This document shows positions 27,231 through 36,560 of a stretch of 46,475 bases of DNA, piece after piece; within the stretch, counting starts at the first letter, position 1; every line of letters starts with the position of its first letter. The stretch spans positions 1-46,475 of the forward strand of contig JAUXWL010000089.1 in NCBI GenBank assembly GCA_030680155.1, in the 5' to 3' direction. The stretch is from Anaerolineales bacterium (lineage in GTDB: Bacteria; Chloroflexota; Anaerolineae; Anaerolineales; Villigracilaceae). The notes below the pieces were generated by a model. The model had not been told where the DNA came from and did no database searches. It saw only the letters and a program-made list of their open reading frames with translations. A program made the translations under genes and the position numbers.

Positions 27231-27369
27231 TCCCCGTACCTGGCCGTCAAGCTGGATTACAATTGCATGGGTATAGCCCGTTAGCAGAATTCGCATTACA
27301 ACATGTTTGACCCCTCGGAAGGCTTTTTTTGACCTTACATCCAAACCATCTTGAAAGCAAGCATCGACA

Positions 27370-29514
27370 ATGAAATCTGTTTTTGAAACGAGAAAAACTC
27401 TAATTGCAGGCGCGTTGGCCTGGATCTTCTGGCAGGCCGGCAATGAGTTCCATCAAATTGCCTGGGGAACGGGTGTCTGGCTTGGCGAATTTTCGCCCAG
27501 CTGGGGCATCCTTTTCTTTGGTTTTGTCGCTGTGTGCGCCTTGTTATGGATTGGGCTTCTGGCTCTCTTATTCAACGAACGCGCTGTTTCAAGTTTTACA
27601 AGGCTGGTCGTTCGCTTTCGCAACAAGTTGGGCATCCTTCGCTGGGTCCTTTGGCTGATCATTTTCCTGTCGCCGCTGTATTTTTTTCAGTTCACTTCAT
27701 GGGGTGTGGTCTTTCAAAAGGAATATTTCCGTATCCTGGTCTGGATTCTTATCGTTTGCATATTAACGGTTCTGTCGTCCAGCGGTGAGCGTCTTGCCGG
27801 CTGGCGTTCATTTCTTGCGGCTTTCATGCTGACTGCCAGTTTATTTTCCGTTGCCCTTTCTCTTAGGCTGGTCAACGATTATCCGTTCTCACAGGGGTGG
27901 TCGGAGGGGAACCGTCTATGGGATTATTCCGTCATGTTCGGGCGTGAACGGTATCAATATCCACCAGACAAGGACATACCGGTTTTTCTTGACTTTGGGC
28001 GGCAGTTTATCGGCGCGCTGCCTTTCCTGATCCCCAATCTCACGATCGATATGGCGCGGCTTTGGGTGGGGATGATACAGGTGATCCCCTATATCCTGCT
28101 GGGAACCGTCTTGTTCCGTTTTGAGGCTGGGAACAAAGTATTGTGGCTGCTGCTCATCCTTTGGACATTTCTTTTCCTGAAACAAGGTCCCATCCACCCT
28201 CCGCTTGTGATTAGCGCTGTGATGGTTGCACTGGCATGGCGGTCGCCGTTATGGATCGCAATTCCATTGATGCTTGGTGCGGGATATTTTGCCCAGGTTA
28301 GCCGTTTCACCTGGATGTTCGCCCCGGGGATGTGGATCTTTATGCTCGAGATTACTTCCGCCTCTTTTCATGACCGTAAAGCTGCTGCCCCATTTTTGAA
28401 ACGCGCCATCCTTTTGGCTTTCTTTGGCTTTTTGGGCGGGGTTTTGCTGGCAAACCTGATATCCGCTTCACAAACGCTTCTGCAACCGGCTGCCAGCCCT
28501 GAAGTAATTTCAACCCCCATGGCTGTTACAGAAACGGAAGAATCGGCAGAGACTCAAAATCGCTATCCTCCATTTATTCAATATGTAATCGACTCTACCG
28601 CCTCCCAACCGCTGCTCTGGTATCGCCTGCTGCCCAACTCCACGTATGGAACTGGGATCCTGCTCGCTTTGCTGTATGCTGTAGTCCCATTGGCTGTTCT
28701 TTTGTTTTACATCACAAGGAAAAAGATATGGCAGTTGAATGCCCTGCAAAAATTGTCGCTCCTTCTGCCCTTGGTGGCATTTCTTGTGGTCGGGTTGATC
28801 GTCAGCGCCAAGATCGGCGGCGGCGGCGACCTGCACAATATGGATATGTTCCTGATCGGTCTCTTGTTTACGGGTACAGCGGCGTGGAGACATGGCGGCA
28901 GGGAATGGGTTCTGGATGAAAACAAGATCCCGGATCTGCTAAAGGCCGTTATTGTGTTTTCCATTGTAAATTCCTCCATGGGACCCTTGCAGGCGATCCG
29001 CTCCTTTGAATACGGGGAGGATATTGACAGGATAAATGTCCTCACAGATATGCCCTTTGGCGAAACTGTTGAGATGCTGCCCGCGCAACAGGTTATTGAT
29101 GAGGCTTTGCAGATCATTCAAACAGAGGTGGATATCGCCAGGGCGCAGGGCGAGATTCTTTTCTTGGACCAGCGCCAATTACTAACCTTTGGTTATATTA
29201 CCGATGTTAAGCTGGCGCCGGAGTATGAAAAAAAGCTCTTAATGAATGAAGCCCTGGGCGATAAAAAAGCCTACTTTGAAACATTCCATGCGGACCTTGC
29301 AGCGCACCGTTTTTCTCTTATTATTTCCGAACCCTTGCGCTCCCCGGTCAAGGATAGTTCTTTTCAATTCGGCGAGGAGAACAATGCCTGGGTGAAGTGG
29401 GTGTCGATTCCGGTGCTGTGTTACTATGAGCCGAAAATTGCGCTGACTGAAGTCGGTGTGCAATTGCTGGTCCCGCGAGCCGAGCCGGTGGATTGTTCCA
29501 ATCAACTTCCTTGA
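27370..29514 (+). CDS. Large multi-pass membrane protein, GT-C-like (paralogue of 9946)
   Basis: A 714-residue polytopic protein homologous to the one at 9946-11922. Shared blocks are KIGGGGDLHNMD (encoded near 28810), DQRQLLTFGYITDVK, DLAAHRFSLII and a C-terminal LCYYEPK. It is longer by an insertion before the conserved loop with a Thr/Glu-rich stretch (STPMAVTETEESAETQN), likely an exposed linker. Function is probably an extracytoplasmic transferase or polymerase, with no direct evidence. The 179-base gap before it shows no clear promoter. Confidence 0.62.
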   Translation: MKSVFETRKTLIAGALAWIFWQAGNEFHQIAWGTGVWLGEFSPSWGILFFGFVAVCALLWIGLLALLFNERAVSSFTRLVVRFRNKLGILRWVLWLIIFLSPLYFFQFTSWGVVFQKEYFRILVWILIVCILTVLSSSGERLAGWRSFLAAFMLTASLFSVALSLRLVNDYPFSQGWSEGNRLWDYSVMFGRERYQYPPDKDIPVFLDFGRQFIGALPFLIPNLTIDMARLWVGMIQVIPYILLGTVLFRFEAGNKVLWLLLILWTFLFLKQGPIHPPLVISAVMVALAWRSPLWIAIPLMLGAGYFAQVSRFTWMFAPGMWIFMLEITSASFHDRKAAAPFLKRAILLAFFGFLGGVLLANLISASQTLLQPAASPEVISTPMAVTETEESAETQNRYPPFIQYVIDSTASQPLLWYRLLPNSTYGTGILLALLYAVVPLAVLLFYITRKKIWQLNALQKLSLLLPLVAFLVVGLIVSAKIGGGGDLHNMDMFLIGLLFTGTAAWRHGGREWVLDENKIPDLLKAVIVFSIVNSSMGPLQAIRSFEYGEDIDRINVLTDMPFGETVEMLPAQQVIDEALQIIQTEVDIARAQGEILFLDQRQLLTFGYITDVKLAPEYEKKLLMNEALGDKKAYFETFHADLAAHRFSLIISEPLRSPVKDSSFQFGEENNAWVKWVSIPVLCYYEPKIALTEVGVQLLVPRAEPVDCSNQLP

Positions 29515-29524
29515 GGAAATTTCA

Positions 29525-30349
29525 GTGAACTTAAAATATCTGTTTTTGCGGCTGATACGCCACTTTATGCCGGAAGGAGTGGCGCGCTTCCTGCTTAAGC
29601 GACGGTGGATCATAAAACCCGGGCTGGAGTCCAGCGACCCGGCAGCGGCGGTGGAACGCTATATCCAAACACTTGCCGGGCATGGACAGGCAATCCGGGA
29701 TAAGCGTGTGCTTCTTTTTGGATATGGCGGGCGCTTTGCCGTGGGCATGGAATTGTTACGGCGCGGCGCGGCGCATGTGGTCTTATGCGATCATTTCGTG
29801 CTGCTGGATAACGAACGGAACCTGGAGTTGCTGTCAGCGTATGAGCAGTATCTGAAACTCGAGCAAGGCGAGGTGCGGCCGCGCAGCGAATTTGTCACAC
29901 TGCTGCATGGCGATATCCGTGAAAAGTCCATCCAGCGGCAGATAGCGGATGTGGATATTGTGCTGAGTACCTCGGTGTATGAACATGTGGATGACGTGAA
30001 CGGTGTTACAGGCGCGCTGGCAAAGTTGACTGCTCCGCAGGGCGCTCATTTGCATTTTGTGGATTTGCGCGATCATTACTTTAAACTCCCGTTCGAGATG
30101 TTAAAGTATGCGGAAGGCGCATGGAAGAATTTCCTGAACCCCACCAGCAACCTCAACCGTTTTCGCTTGAACGATTATCAACATGTTTACAAAAAATATT
30201 TTGATAAGGTGGAGATTGTTGTTTTGGAACGCGATGTGGAGAAGTTCCGCGCCGCCCAGCCTGCCATTCGACCTGAGTTCATCAGCGGGGATGTGAATAT
30301 TGACTCGGTTACCCTGGTCTCCGTCTTTTTAATGCGCCCCAAAAAGTAA
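29525..30349 (+). CDS. SAM-dependent methyltransferase-like protein, GTG start
   Basis: A 274-residue soluble protein with a Rossmann-type methyltransferase core: VLLFGYGGRFAVGMELL (motif I, about 62-78), a VLCDHFVLLDNE acidic segment and VDIVLSTSVYEHVDDV (about 142-157). The glycine loop is GYGGR rather than GxGxG, so it is divergent. The frame opens upstream inside the previous gene, but GAGGA (29513-29517) sits 7 bases before GTG at 29525, which avoids the long overlap. It might modify a glycan or lipid carrier; the substrate is unknown. Confidence 0.7.
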   Translation: MNLKYLFLRLIRHFMPEGVARFLLKRRWIIKPGLESSDPAAAVERYIQTLAGHGQAIRDKRVLLFGYGGRFAVGMELLRRGAAHVVLCDHFVLLDNERNLELLSAYEQYLKLEQGEVRPRSEFVTLLHGDIREKSIQRQIADVDIVLSTSVYEHVDDVNGVTGALAKLTAPQGAHLHFVDLRDHYFKLPFEMLKYAEGAWKNFLNPTSNLNRFRLNDYQHVYKKYFDKVEIVVLERDVEKFRAAQPAIRPEFISGDVNIDSVTLVSVFLMRPKK

Positions 30350-30419
30350 CCATGCAGACTGGCAAGCCGTTCCTGTTGAAGGCGCTTTTGATTCTGGTGA
30401 TTGTTGAAAGTTCTTGGAA

Positions 30420-32063
30420 ATGAAAAAGAAATTCATGGATTTTATTGCCAAATATGAGCTCGTTCTTCCCGCCTTTATTTTCCTGTTTTTCATGGCGGCT
30501 TCCCTGCCGGGCATTCAGTGGGGTGCGCCAGCCTTGTGGAATCCGGATGAGCTGGTCTGGCGTGCGGCGAATGCGCTGCGCGGGGAGTTGGTGTTCGATG
30601 AGACCGAGCCGGACTTCAATTATCCATCCCTGCCAAAGTATGTGATGTATGGGATTGGGTTAATCACCTACGGAATGGGGCGCTCGGATGTGGCGTTCAT
30701 CGTGGCGGCGCGTGTGTTTTCCGCATTTCTTGGCGGGCTGGCGGGTGTGTTGGTGTACTATCTGGCGCTCATGATCGGGGCGAACAAAAGGATTTCGGCA
30801 TTGGCCGGGTTGTTGTATGTCGTCAGCGGGGTGGCGGCCGCAAACGGACGTTTTTCGCACAATGACCTGTATTTGCAGTTCTTCACGATCTTGTGTGTGT
30901 TCTTCGTTGTCAAATATCAATACACAGGGAGTGTACGCTGGCTGTATTTATCCTTCTTCGCCGTTGGGCTTGCGGCTTCGAGCAAGTACACGGGCGGAAG
31001 CCTAATCCTTTTGCCCATTCTTTCCTTCATCATCTCAAACTGGACGGAAGCGCCTGCGCGCTGGCTTTCCATGATCGGCAGATTGATTTTAGGCGGACTG
31101 GTCTCCTATTTGGGATACGGTCTTGGCACGCCTAAATCCCTGCTTGCGCCAGTGTCCTATTTCGCTAGTGTGATACCTGCCCTGCAAAATTATCCGCAGT
31201 ATGGGTTTAACTCCGGCGCCCGTATTGGGTTGTTTGGTCAATGGCCGATTTTCGAGAATGCAGTTGGGATTTTTGCCTACTATGTTTTTATCCTTGCCTT
31301 CCTTTGGTTTGCAATTCGCTGGCTGATGTGGCGGATGGGAAAATCCTCCCTCGAAGACAAACGGGCGCAGGGCGTCGGCATTCTGCTTTTGACAGTGCTC
31401 ATCTTCGACCTGCCATTCATGATATCCATCAACTATATCGAACGGTACTTCATTCCCTTTGTCCCGTTTTTGGCGATCCTTGGGGCATTCTTCGTTGAAG
31501 AAGCGCTGGCGTTCGCAAAAGACAGAGGCTGGAGTTTCGTACAGCCTGCGGTCGTTGCGATTCTGGTGCTCGGAATTGCCTACTCCACGCTTCGGCTGGT
31601 CAGCATTTCGTTGTTGTTCCTGAATGATTCGCGCATTCCCGCCAGCGAACACATCGCAACGATCCGCGGGTACGGGAGGAGCATCGAGTTCACGTTGTAT
31701 CCTCCTGCCGTGGAAAAACGCCGCTTTTTCAGGGCGCATAACTATCCGATCTATTTTGTGAAATACCCCAATGATGTCGTGCCGACAGGCGGACGATACG
31801 AATACAATCAGGGTGAGCAGGGATTATTGGAACGCGATACGGATTATTTTGTCATCGATAGTTACACCTACTCGCGCTTTTACACAGATTCAGTGTGCGC
31901 CACCAACCCGGTGGAATGCGATTTCTTCAAACAGCTTCTGGCGGGTGAAAATGAAAACTTCCGCCTGGCAGAGCAATACATCTACCGCCTGCCGCCCTAT
32001 TTGCCGCACACCACGATTTCGGCGGTCAACCCGGATATTCTGATCTATGAACGAATTCGCTAA
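30420..32063 (+). CDS. GT39/PMT-like membrane glycosyltransferase
   Basis: A 547-residue multi-pass protein of the PMT/ArnT superfamily. Loop 1 holds WNPDELVWRAANAL, with the catalytic acidic pair, and FNYPSLPKYVMY; later FSHNDLYLQFF and SSKYTGGSLIL are also family-like. It probably transfers a sugar from a polyprenyl-phosphate donor on the outer face. The C-terminal domain after about residue 410 is soluble. A TTG six bases upstream is in frame, but the ATG at 30420 is the more usual start. Followed by a 318-base gap with repeats. Confidence 0.78.
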   Translation: MKKKFMDFIAKYELVLPAFIFLFFMAASLPGIQWGAPALWNPDELVWRAANALRGELVFDETEPDFNYPSLPKYVMYGIGLITYGMGRSDVAFIVAARVFSAFLGGLAGVLVYYLALMIGANKRISALAGLLYVVSGVAAANGRFSHNDLYLQFFTILCVFFVVKYQYTGSVRWLYLSFFAVGLAASSKYTGGSLILLPILSFIISNWTEAPARWLSMIGRLILGGLVSYLGYGLGTPKSLLAPVSYFASVIPALQNYPQYGFNSGARIGLFGQWPIFENAVGIFAYYVFILAFLWFAIRWLMWRMGKSSLEDKRAQGVGILLLTVLIFDLPFMISINYIERYFIPFVPFLAILGAFFVEEALAFAKDRGWSFVQPAVVAILVLGIAYSTLRLVSISLLFLNDSRIPASEHIATIRGYGRSIEFTLYPPAVEKRRFFRAHNYPIYFVKYPNDVVPTGGRYEYNQGEQGLLERDTDYFVIDSYTYSRFYTDSVCATNPVECDFFKQLLAGENENFRLAEQYIYRLPPYLPHTTISAVNPDILIYERIR

Positions 32064-32141
32064 GGAGTCGTGGAGTAACAACTTCCGCTAGGGTCTTTGC
32101 CTACGAGATAAGAAACAGTCTCTTGGCAAAAATTCCCGGAG

Positions 32142-32183
32142 CGCGGACTTCAGTCCGCGATGCCAAGGCAGACTAAAGTCTGC
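32142..32183. repeat. Dispersed double palindrome, copy 1
   Basis: An 18-base palindrome (32142-32159, arms GCGGACT/AGTCCGC plus one more pair, loop TC) is followed 25 bases on by GCAGACT-AA-AGTCTGC (32168-32183). The upstream bases CCGGAG and both hairpins recur at 46401-46447. It is an extragenic REP-like unit; such GNAGACT palindromes occur widely in many bacterial genomes. Confidence 0.75.
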
Positions 32184-32367
32184 ACTCCGATTTTTCGGAC
32201 AAGCCCTGAGTCCTAAATGCAATTCACCACATGCACCGTACTTGCGCCGTGTGTAAGTGCAAACACAGCTGAAAAGGACTTAAGCGCATGTTCAAGGCTG
32301 TTTCATCCAGAAACTGTGTTACTCCTGTTCATCTGTGGGTAAAAAAATGAGCGCTTCGCGCCTTTGG

Positions 32368-32373
32368 TATAAT
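32368..32373 (+). promoter_or_regulatory. -10 box for a probable leaderless transcript
   Basis: A perfect TATAAT ends 8 bases before the ATG at 32382, so transcription should start at or within about 2 bases of the start codon. No ribosome-binding site fits in that space and no good -35 is visible. This is inferred from spacing only. Confidence 0.5.
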
Positions 32374-32381
32374 CCTCGCTT

Positions 32382-34103
32382 ATGAATCAGAAAAGAATCA
32401 AAGATGTTGGGATTTATGTATTATTGATTGTCTTGTTCCTGGCGCCGCGCCTCCCAAAGATCGGCTCATTCGTCACGCTCGATGAACCTTCGTGGTTGAG
32501 TCAGGGGGCGAATTTTTATTATGCGTTGGGGCAGAGGGAGTTTGAAAATACGGTCTACGAATACCAGCCCGCCGTAACTACCATGTGGATCATTTCATTT
32601 GGGATGCTGGCCTACTTCCCTGAATATCGCGGTTTCGGACAGGGCTATCTCGATTACGAAAAAGGTCGGCTCGACCCATTCATGCTCGATCACGGCTACG
32701 ACCCGTTGACCCTGCTGACCTACTCCCGCATCATTCAGGTATTTGTCCTGCTGATACTTTTTCTTACCTTGTATTTTCTGTTGCAATACCTGATCCCAAA
32801 ATGGACAGCCGTATTTGTCGTTGCGTTTGCATCGTTCGACCCGTTCTTTCTGGGGCACACCCGCATGCTTGACCATGAAGCCATGGTCTCGCTCTTCGTG
32901 GTGATTTCCGTTCTTTCCCTTGCCATTTATCTGACACGCGAACATAAAATCCACTTCCTTCTTCTCTCAGGCGCAGCGGCTGGGTTCGCCCAACTCACAA
33001 AATCATCTTCCATTGCCATGCTCGCCGCCATCGGGGTTTTGCTGCTGATCCAAATTTATCAGCAACGTCAGCAAGGCTGGGGCAGGGCGTTGTTGATCAG
33101 TCTCAAAACCTTTGGGCTTTGGCTTGTCGTGTTGATTGCCACCTATTTTATTTTCTGGCCCGGCATGTGGGTGGCCCCCGGCAAGATGCTTTACGAAGTA
33201 TTCGGCAACGCTTTCAGTTACGCCTTTCAAGGCGCGCGCCTTAAAGTCACCGAAAATTTAGACCCCTCGCGCTTCAGCCTGGATGCAAGTTTTGGCGGGA
33301 TGTGGAGTATGGCCCAGGTACTGCTCTTTCGGGTGACGCCATTGACCTGGCTTGGTGTTCTGTTCAGTTTCACCTTCCGCTTCACCCGTGACCGAAACCT
33401 GCTCCGCCCCTATCTACAGTTGTTCACGCTGATGCTTGTCACTGCCATGGCCTTCATCGTCATGTTTGGCATCGCCCAGGGACGTAATTCCCCACATTAC
33501 ATTCTTTCCAGTTATCTCTCCTTGAATATATTGGCAGGGTTGGGGTGGGCGCACGCTATTCAATGGACTTCGGAACGCTTTGCCTCTCCACGGGTGAATC
33601 TTCAATCTGCGGTTCTGGCAGCAGTGCTGGGAGTTCAGATCTGGAGCGCGTTCTCCTTTTTCCCCTACTATTACACCTACCGAAACCCCATACTCTATAA
33701 AATGGGCTGGTACCAGGAATTCCCCCAATTCCCATACGGCGAAGGGCTTGAGATCGCTGCGCGCTATCTTGCAGAATTACCAGATGCGGATTCGTCCACC
33801 GCATTTTCATATTATGTGCGCGGCTGTTTTTCATATTTTTACCCCGGGCAAAGCATATCCTTCCGCCCCTATTACGTGGACGGTAATCATGCGAATGATT
33901 TGCTAAGGAATCTCAGGTCCACTGACTACGTGATCGTATATTATGCCAATCAGGGATCGTTGGAAAAATACAAAGCGTATCTCTCCATACTTGCCACAGT
34001 CGAGCCCCTTCATGTGATCTGGATGAACGGCTATGAGTATGTGCGCATCTACGATATTAACTCCTTCACTCCGGAAATGTACGAAGCGCTTGCGGACTTA
34101 TGA
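32382..34103 (+). CDS. GT39-like membrane glycosyltransferase, tandem copy 1
   Basis: A 573-residue multi-pass protein. The catalytic-loop motif VTLDEPSWLSQGANFYYAL is followed by YEYQPAVTTMW, and further on DHEAMVSLFVV, LTKSSSIAML and FWPGMWVAPGKM. All of these recur in the next gene, so the two are tandem duplicates. The DEP-W pattern matches the acidic pair of PMT-type enzymes. The stop overlaps the next ATG by 4 bases (ATGA). Likely transfers lipid-linked sugar outside the membrane; different acceptors for the two copies are possible. Confidence 0.75.
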   Translation: MNQKRIKDVGIYVLLIVLFLAPRLPKIGSFVTLDEPSWLSQGANFYYALGQREFENTVYEYQPAVTTMWIISFGMLAYFPEYRGFGQGYLDYEKGRLDPFMLDHGYDPLTLLTYSRIIQVFVLLILFLTLYFLLQYLIPKWTAVFVVAFASFDPFFLGHTRMLDHEAMVSLFVVISVLSLAIYLTREHKIHFLLLSGAAAGFAQLTKSSSIAMLAAIGVLLLIQIYQQRQQGWGRALLISLKTFGLWLVVLIATYFIFWPGMWVAPGKMLYEVFGNAFSYAFQGARLKVTENLDPSRFSLDASFGGMWSMAQVLLFRVTPLTWLGVLFSFTFRFTRDRNLLRPYLQLFTLMLVTAMAFIVMFGIAQGRNSPHYILSSYLSLNILAGLGWAHAIQWTSERFASPRVNLQSAVLAAVLGVQIWSAFSFFPYYYTYRNPILYKMGWYQEFPQFPYGEGLEIAARYLAELPDADSSTAFSYYVRGCFSYFYPGQSISFRPYYVDGNHANDLLRNLRSTDYVIVYYANQGSLEKYKAYLSILATVEPLHVIWMNGYEYVRIYDINSFTPEMYEALADL

Positions 34104-35830
34104 AATACGAAATATATACCAGACCTCGAAGCATCATCCTATTGTTCCTGCTGCTTGCTTTGATTGCCCCTTCCCATATAATCGCCAATGACAGGGTGGT
34201 CACCATTGATGAACCATGGTGGGTGATCTCCGGTTCAAATTATTACTATGCACTTACGCATCGGGATTTTTCCAATACCATCTATGATTACCATCCAGCC
34301 GTTACCACGACCTGGGTGGTCACAGCAGGGATGCTTTCCTATTTCCCGCAATACCGTGCGTACGGACAAGGGTATTTTGATGTCCGCAAGCCTCATTTTG
34401 AGGAGTTCCTGCGCGAGAATGGGAAGGAAGCGTTAACCCTGGTGCGTAATAGCCGTCTGTTTCAATCCCTGATTATTCTTGGGATGGCGCTGACGGCATT
34501 CTTTTTTCTGCAATTCCTGGTGGGTCAAACTTCAGCCTTTCTAGCCATTGCCCTGTTCATGACCGCCCCCTATTTTCTGGGGCATGCGCGCCTGCTCAAT
34601 CACGAGGGGATGCTCTCTGTATTTGTGCTGGTCTCGTTTTTGGGGATGCAGGTATATCTCAACAAGGGGCGCAAGTGGACATACCTGCTCGTGTCAGGCG
34701 CAGCATTTGGGCTGGCTCAACTGACAAAGTCCTCCTCGATCGTCGTTGCAGGGCTGGTCGGTCTCATGCTTTTTGTGACGTTATTTAAGAGGGATGAGAA
34801 ATCGATTGGACGAAAGACTTTGGAAGCAGGCAAAGTGTTTGCCCTTTGGCTTATTTCAGCAGCGCTGGTCTATGTCATCCTTTGGCCGGGGATGTGGGTC
34901 GCGCCGGATAAAATGCTCGCTGGCGTGTATGGGAATGCGTTCAGCTACGCATTTCAAGGCGCGCGCCTGGAAGTGGTGGTGGAGGAGGTTCAATCTTCCG
35001 GTCCGAGTCTTGTTTTAACATTGCGCGAGTTGGCCGGATATGTAAGAGGTTGGGCGGCTTTATCCACGCCCGTCACATGGACTGGGTTTGCGCTGGCTGT
35101 CTTTATGATCGCATCCAAAGATAAGGAGCGCCTGCCCGCCCCCGTAAAATCCACGCTGGTGTATCTGATGCTTCTGGGCGGTTTGTTCATTTTGTTGTTT
35201 AGCGTTGCCCGGGGACGCAACTCTCTGCATTACATTCTAAGTAGTTATGTCTGTTTTGATGTTGTGGCAGGGATCGGTTGGGGGTATGCTCTCCTGCGAG
35301 TGCGTGAACGATTGGGCGGTTGGAAGCATGTATATGCCCCAGCGTTGATGATCGGTGTCCTGACTTTAATCCAAATTGGTTCGGGGATTCCCCATGCCCC
35401 CTATTATTTTACGTATCATAATCCCATCATAAACGGGGTTGGCACATCAGGATATGGTGAGGGGTATGATCAGGCTGCGGATTATCTGATGCAAAAAACC
35501 AATGCGCATGGACTCCGCGCGTATGTCTACAATGGAATGGGTACGTTCTCTTATTTCTTCGAGGGTGAGACGCTGGTGTTCAAGAGGGTGCATTTACTCG
35601 ACGATTCCTTTTTGGAAATTTCCGCTGAGCTGCGATCTTCTGATTATTTGGTAATGTATTCCGCTGTGCGTACAAATCACCCTGAAACGGGAAAAATGTT
35701 TGCTGTGTTGGAGGAATACACGGAGCCAGAGAAGATTATTTTTATCAAGGGGTTGGAATATTTTCGTGTATACCGTGTCGCGGATTTCCCCGAATCTATG
35801 TATGCGGCTTTGGAAGGTATGCAGCGGTAG
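34100..35830 (+). CDS. GT39-like membrane glycosyltransferase, tandem copy 2
   Basis: A 576-residue protein homologous end to end with its neighbour: VTIDEPWWVISGSNYYYAL, YDYHPAVTTTW, GHARLLNHEGMLSVF, LTKSSSIVV and LWPGMWVAPDKM. The N terminus is basic and short before the first helix. The C-terminal soluble domain has EYFRVYRVADFPESMY. The pair is translated as a coupled unit. A terminator hairpin starts 35 bases after the stop and separates it from the convergent - strand genes. Confidence 0.75.
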   Translation: MKYEIYTRPRSIILLFLLLALIAPSHIIANDRVVTIDEPWWVISGSNYYYALTHRDFSNTIYDYHPAVTTTWVVTAGMLSYFPQYRAYGQGYFDVRKPHFEEFLRENGKEALTLVRNSRLFQSLIILGMALTAFFFLQFLVGQTSAFLAIALFMTAPYFLGHARLLNHEGMLSVFVLVSFLGMQVYLNKGRKWTYLLVSGAAFGLAQLTKSSSIVVAGLVGLMLFVTLFKRDEKSIGRKTLEAGKVFALWLISAALVYVILWPGMWVAPDKMLAGVYGNAFSYAFQGARLEVVVEEVQSSGPSLVLTLRELAGYVRGWAALSTPVTWTGFALAVFMIASKDKERLPAPVKSTLVYLMLLGGLFILLFSVARGRNSLHYILSSYVCFDVVAGIGWGYALLRVRERLGGWKHVYAPALMIGVLTLIQIGSGIPHAPYYFTYHNPIINGVGTSGYGEGYDQAADYLMQKTNAHGLRAYVYNGMGTFSYFFEGETLVFKRVHLLDDSFLEISAELRSSDYLVMYSAVRTNHPETGKMFAVLEEYTEPEKIIFIKGLEYFRVYRVADFPESMYAALEGMQR

Positions 35831-35864
35831 AAATCTGGAAAACGAACGTTGCACTCGCTTGCCA

Positions 35865-35911
35865 CATCCTCCATGATGTTTCTTGAAACATCATGGAGGA
35901 TGCGTTTTTTT
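35865..35911 (+). terminator. Intrinsic terminator between convergent genes
   Basis: A perfect 17-bp stem (35865-35881 with 35886-35902) with a CTTG loop is followed on the + strand by CG and seven T residues. The T run overlaps the stop codon of the - strand gene. It should terminate the GT39 pair; on the - strand there is no T tract, so it is one-directional. Confidence 0.85.
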
Positions 35912-36551
35912 ACTTGATAAAATTCCCCACCGTGTACACCGTCCCTGCAATGGGCGGTGTGCTTTTCATTTCAATCACATGACCTTTGGAAAATGCCTTG
36001 TAAGCCGCGGCCGCAATTTCCTTCTCAGTGGAAAAATGCTCGTCGCGGATATCGTGCCCGAGCATACGGAACATGAATACCATGAACGGTTTCTCGACGG
36101 GTGTCCCGTATATCATCTGCCCGCCCGGCTTGAGGACGCGCTTCACCTCCGCGAAAGCCTGTTTCAGTTCCAGCGGCTTTAGGTGTTCGAGGATGCTGAC
36201 CATTAAGACGGTCTCGAAGTAGTTATCCCCGTAGGGCATGTTCATGACATCACCCTTTTCGAGAAAAAGTGGAATGCCCATCGGCTCAAACACGGATTTG
36301 ACCGCATGGTGGTCGGCGGTCAGGTCGATTCCGTGGATTTCCCTGTATTTGTCGTGCAGGTTGGGGAAGGCAAGCCCCGTCCCAAAACCAACTTCCAGAA
36401 CGCGGTCGCCGCCTGTGCATTCGCCCAGCGCCAATTCGACGCGCCGACGGTACATCTTTCCGAAGACTGGCCAATAATAATATTTGATCGGGTCATACTG
36501 GTTGACGCCTTTGTATTTTTCGGCGGGTAATAATTTTAATTTCGGGAGCAT
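35910..36551 (-). CDS. SAM-dependent methyltransferase (UbiE-like fold)
   Basis: A 213-residue class I methyltransferase. Motif I is RVLEVGFGTGLAFPNL (about 50-65), with GIDLTADHHAVK as motif II. MVSILEHLKPLELKQAF and VLKPGGQMIYGTPVEKP are the post-core motifs. The D-x-L and EHL patterns fit the type-11 group. AGGAAA lies 6 bases before the ATG, and the gene starts 9 bases after the upstream stop, so it is in one operon with the fusion gene. The substrate is not visible; a glycan or lipid is likely in this locus. Confidence 0.85.
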   Translation of the reverse strand: MLPKLKLLPAEKYKGVNQYDPIKYYYWPVFGKMYRRRVELALGECTGGDRVLEVGFGTGLAFPNLHDKYREIHGIDLTADHHAVKSVFEPMGIPLFLEKGDVMNMPYGDNYFETVLMVSILEHLKPLELKQAFAEVKRVLKPGGQMIYGTPVEKPFMVFMFRMLGHDIRDEHFSTEKEIAAAAYKAFSKGHVIEMKSTPPIAGTVYTVGNFIK

Positions 36552-36560
36552 ATATTTCCT

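Larger units (their letters stand above)
32064..32381. other. Intergenic region with palindromes and a promoter
   Basis: 318 bases without a credible gene. From left to right: a 9-bp inverted-repeat arm GGAGTAACA (32072-32080) with its partner at 32317-32325, a double palindrome (32142-32183) also found at 46408-46447, a short hairpin TCCGA-TTTT-TCGGA (32186-32199) and, at the end, TATAAT for the next gene. The 9-bp arms could be chance or the ends of a small insertion. Confidence 0.55.

Noticed and set aside
27320-27345. T-rich run after CCTCGGAAGGC as a terminator
   Set aside because: No good stem precedes the T run.
32072-32325. 9-bp inverted repeat as the ends of a small transposable element
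   Set aside because: The arms are short and no target duplication is seen; chance is possible.
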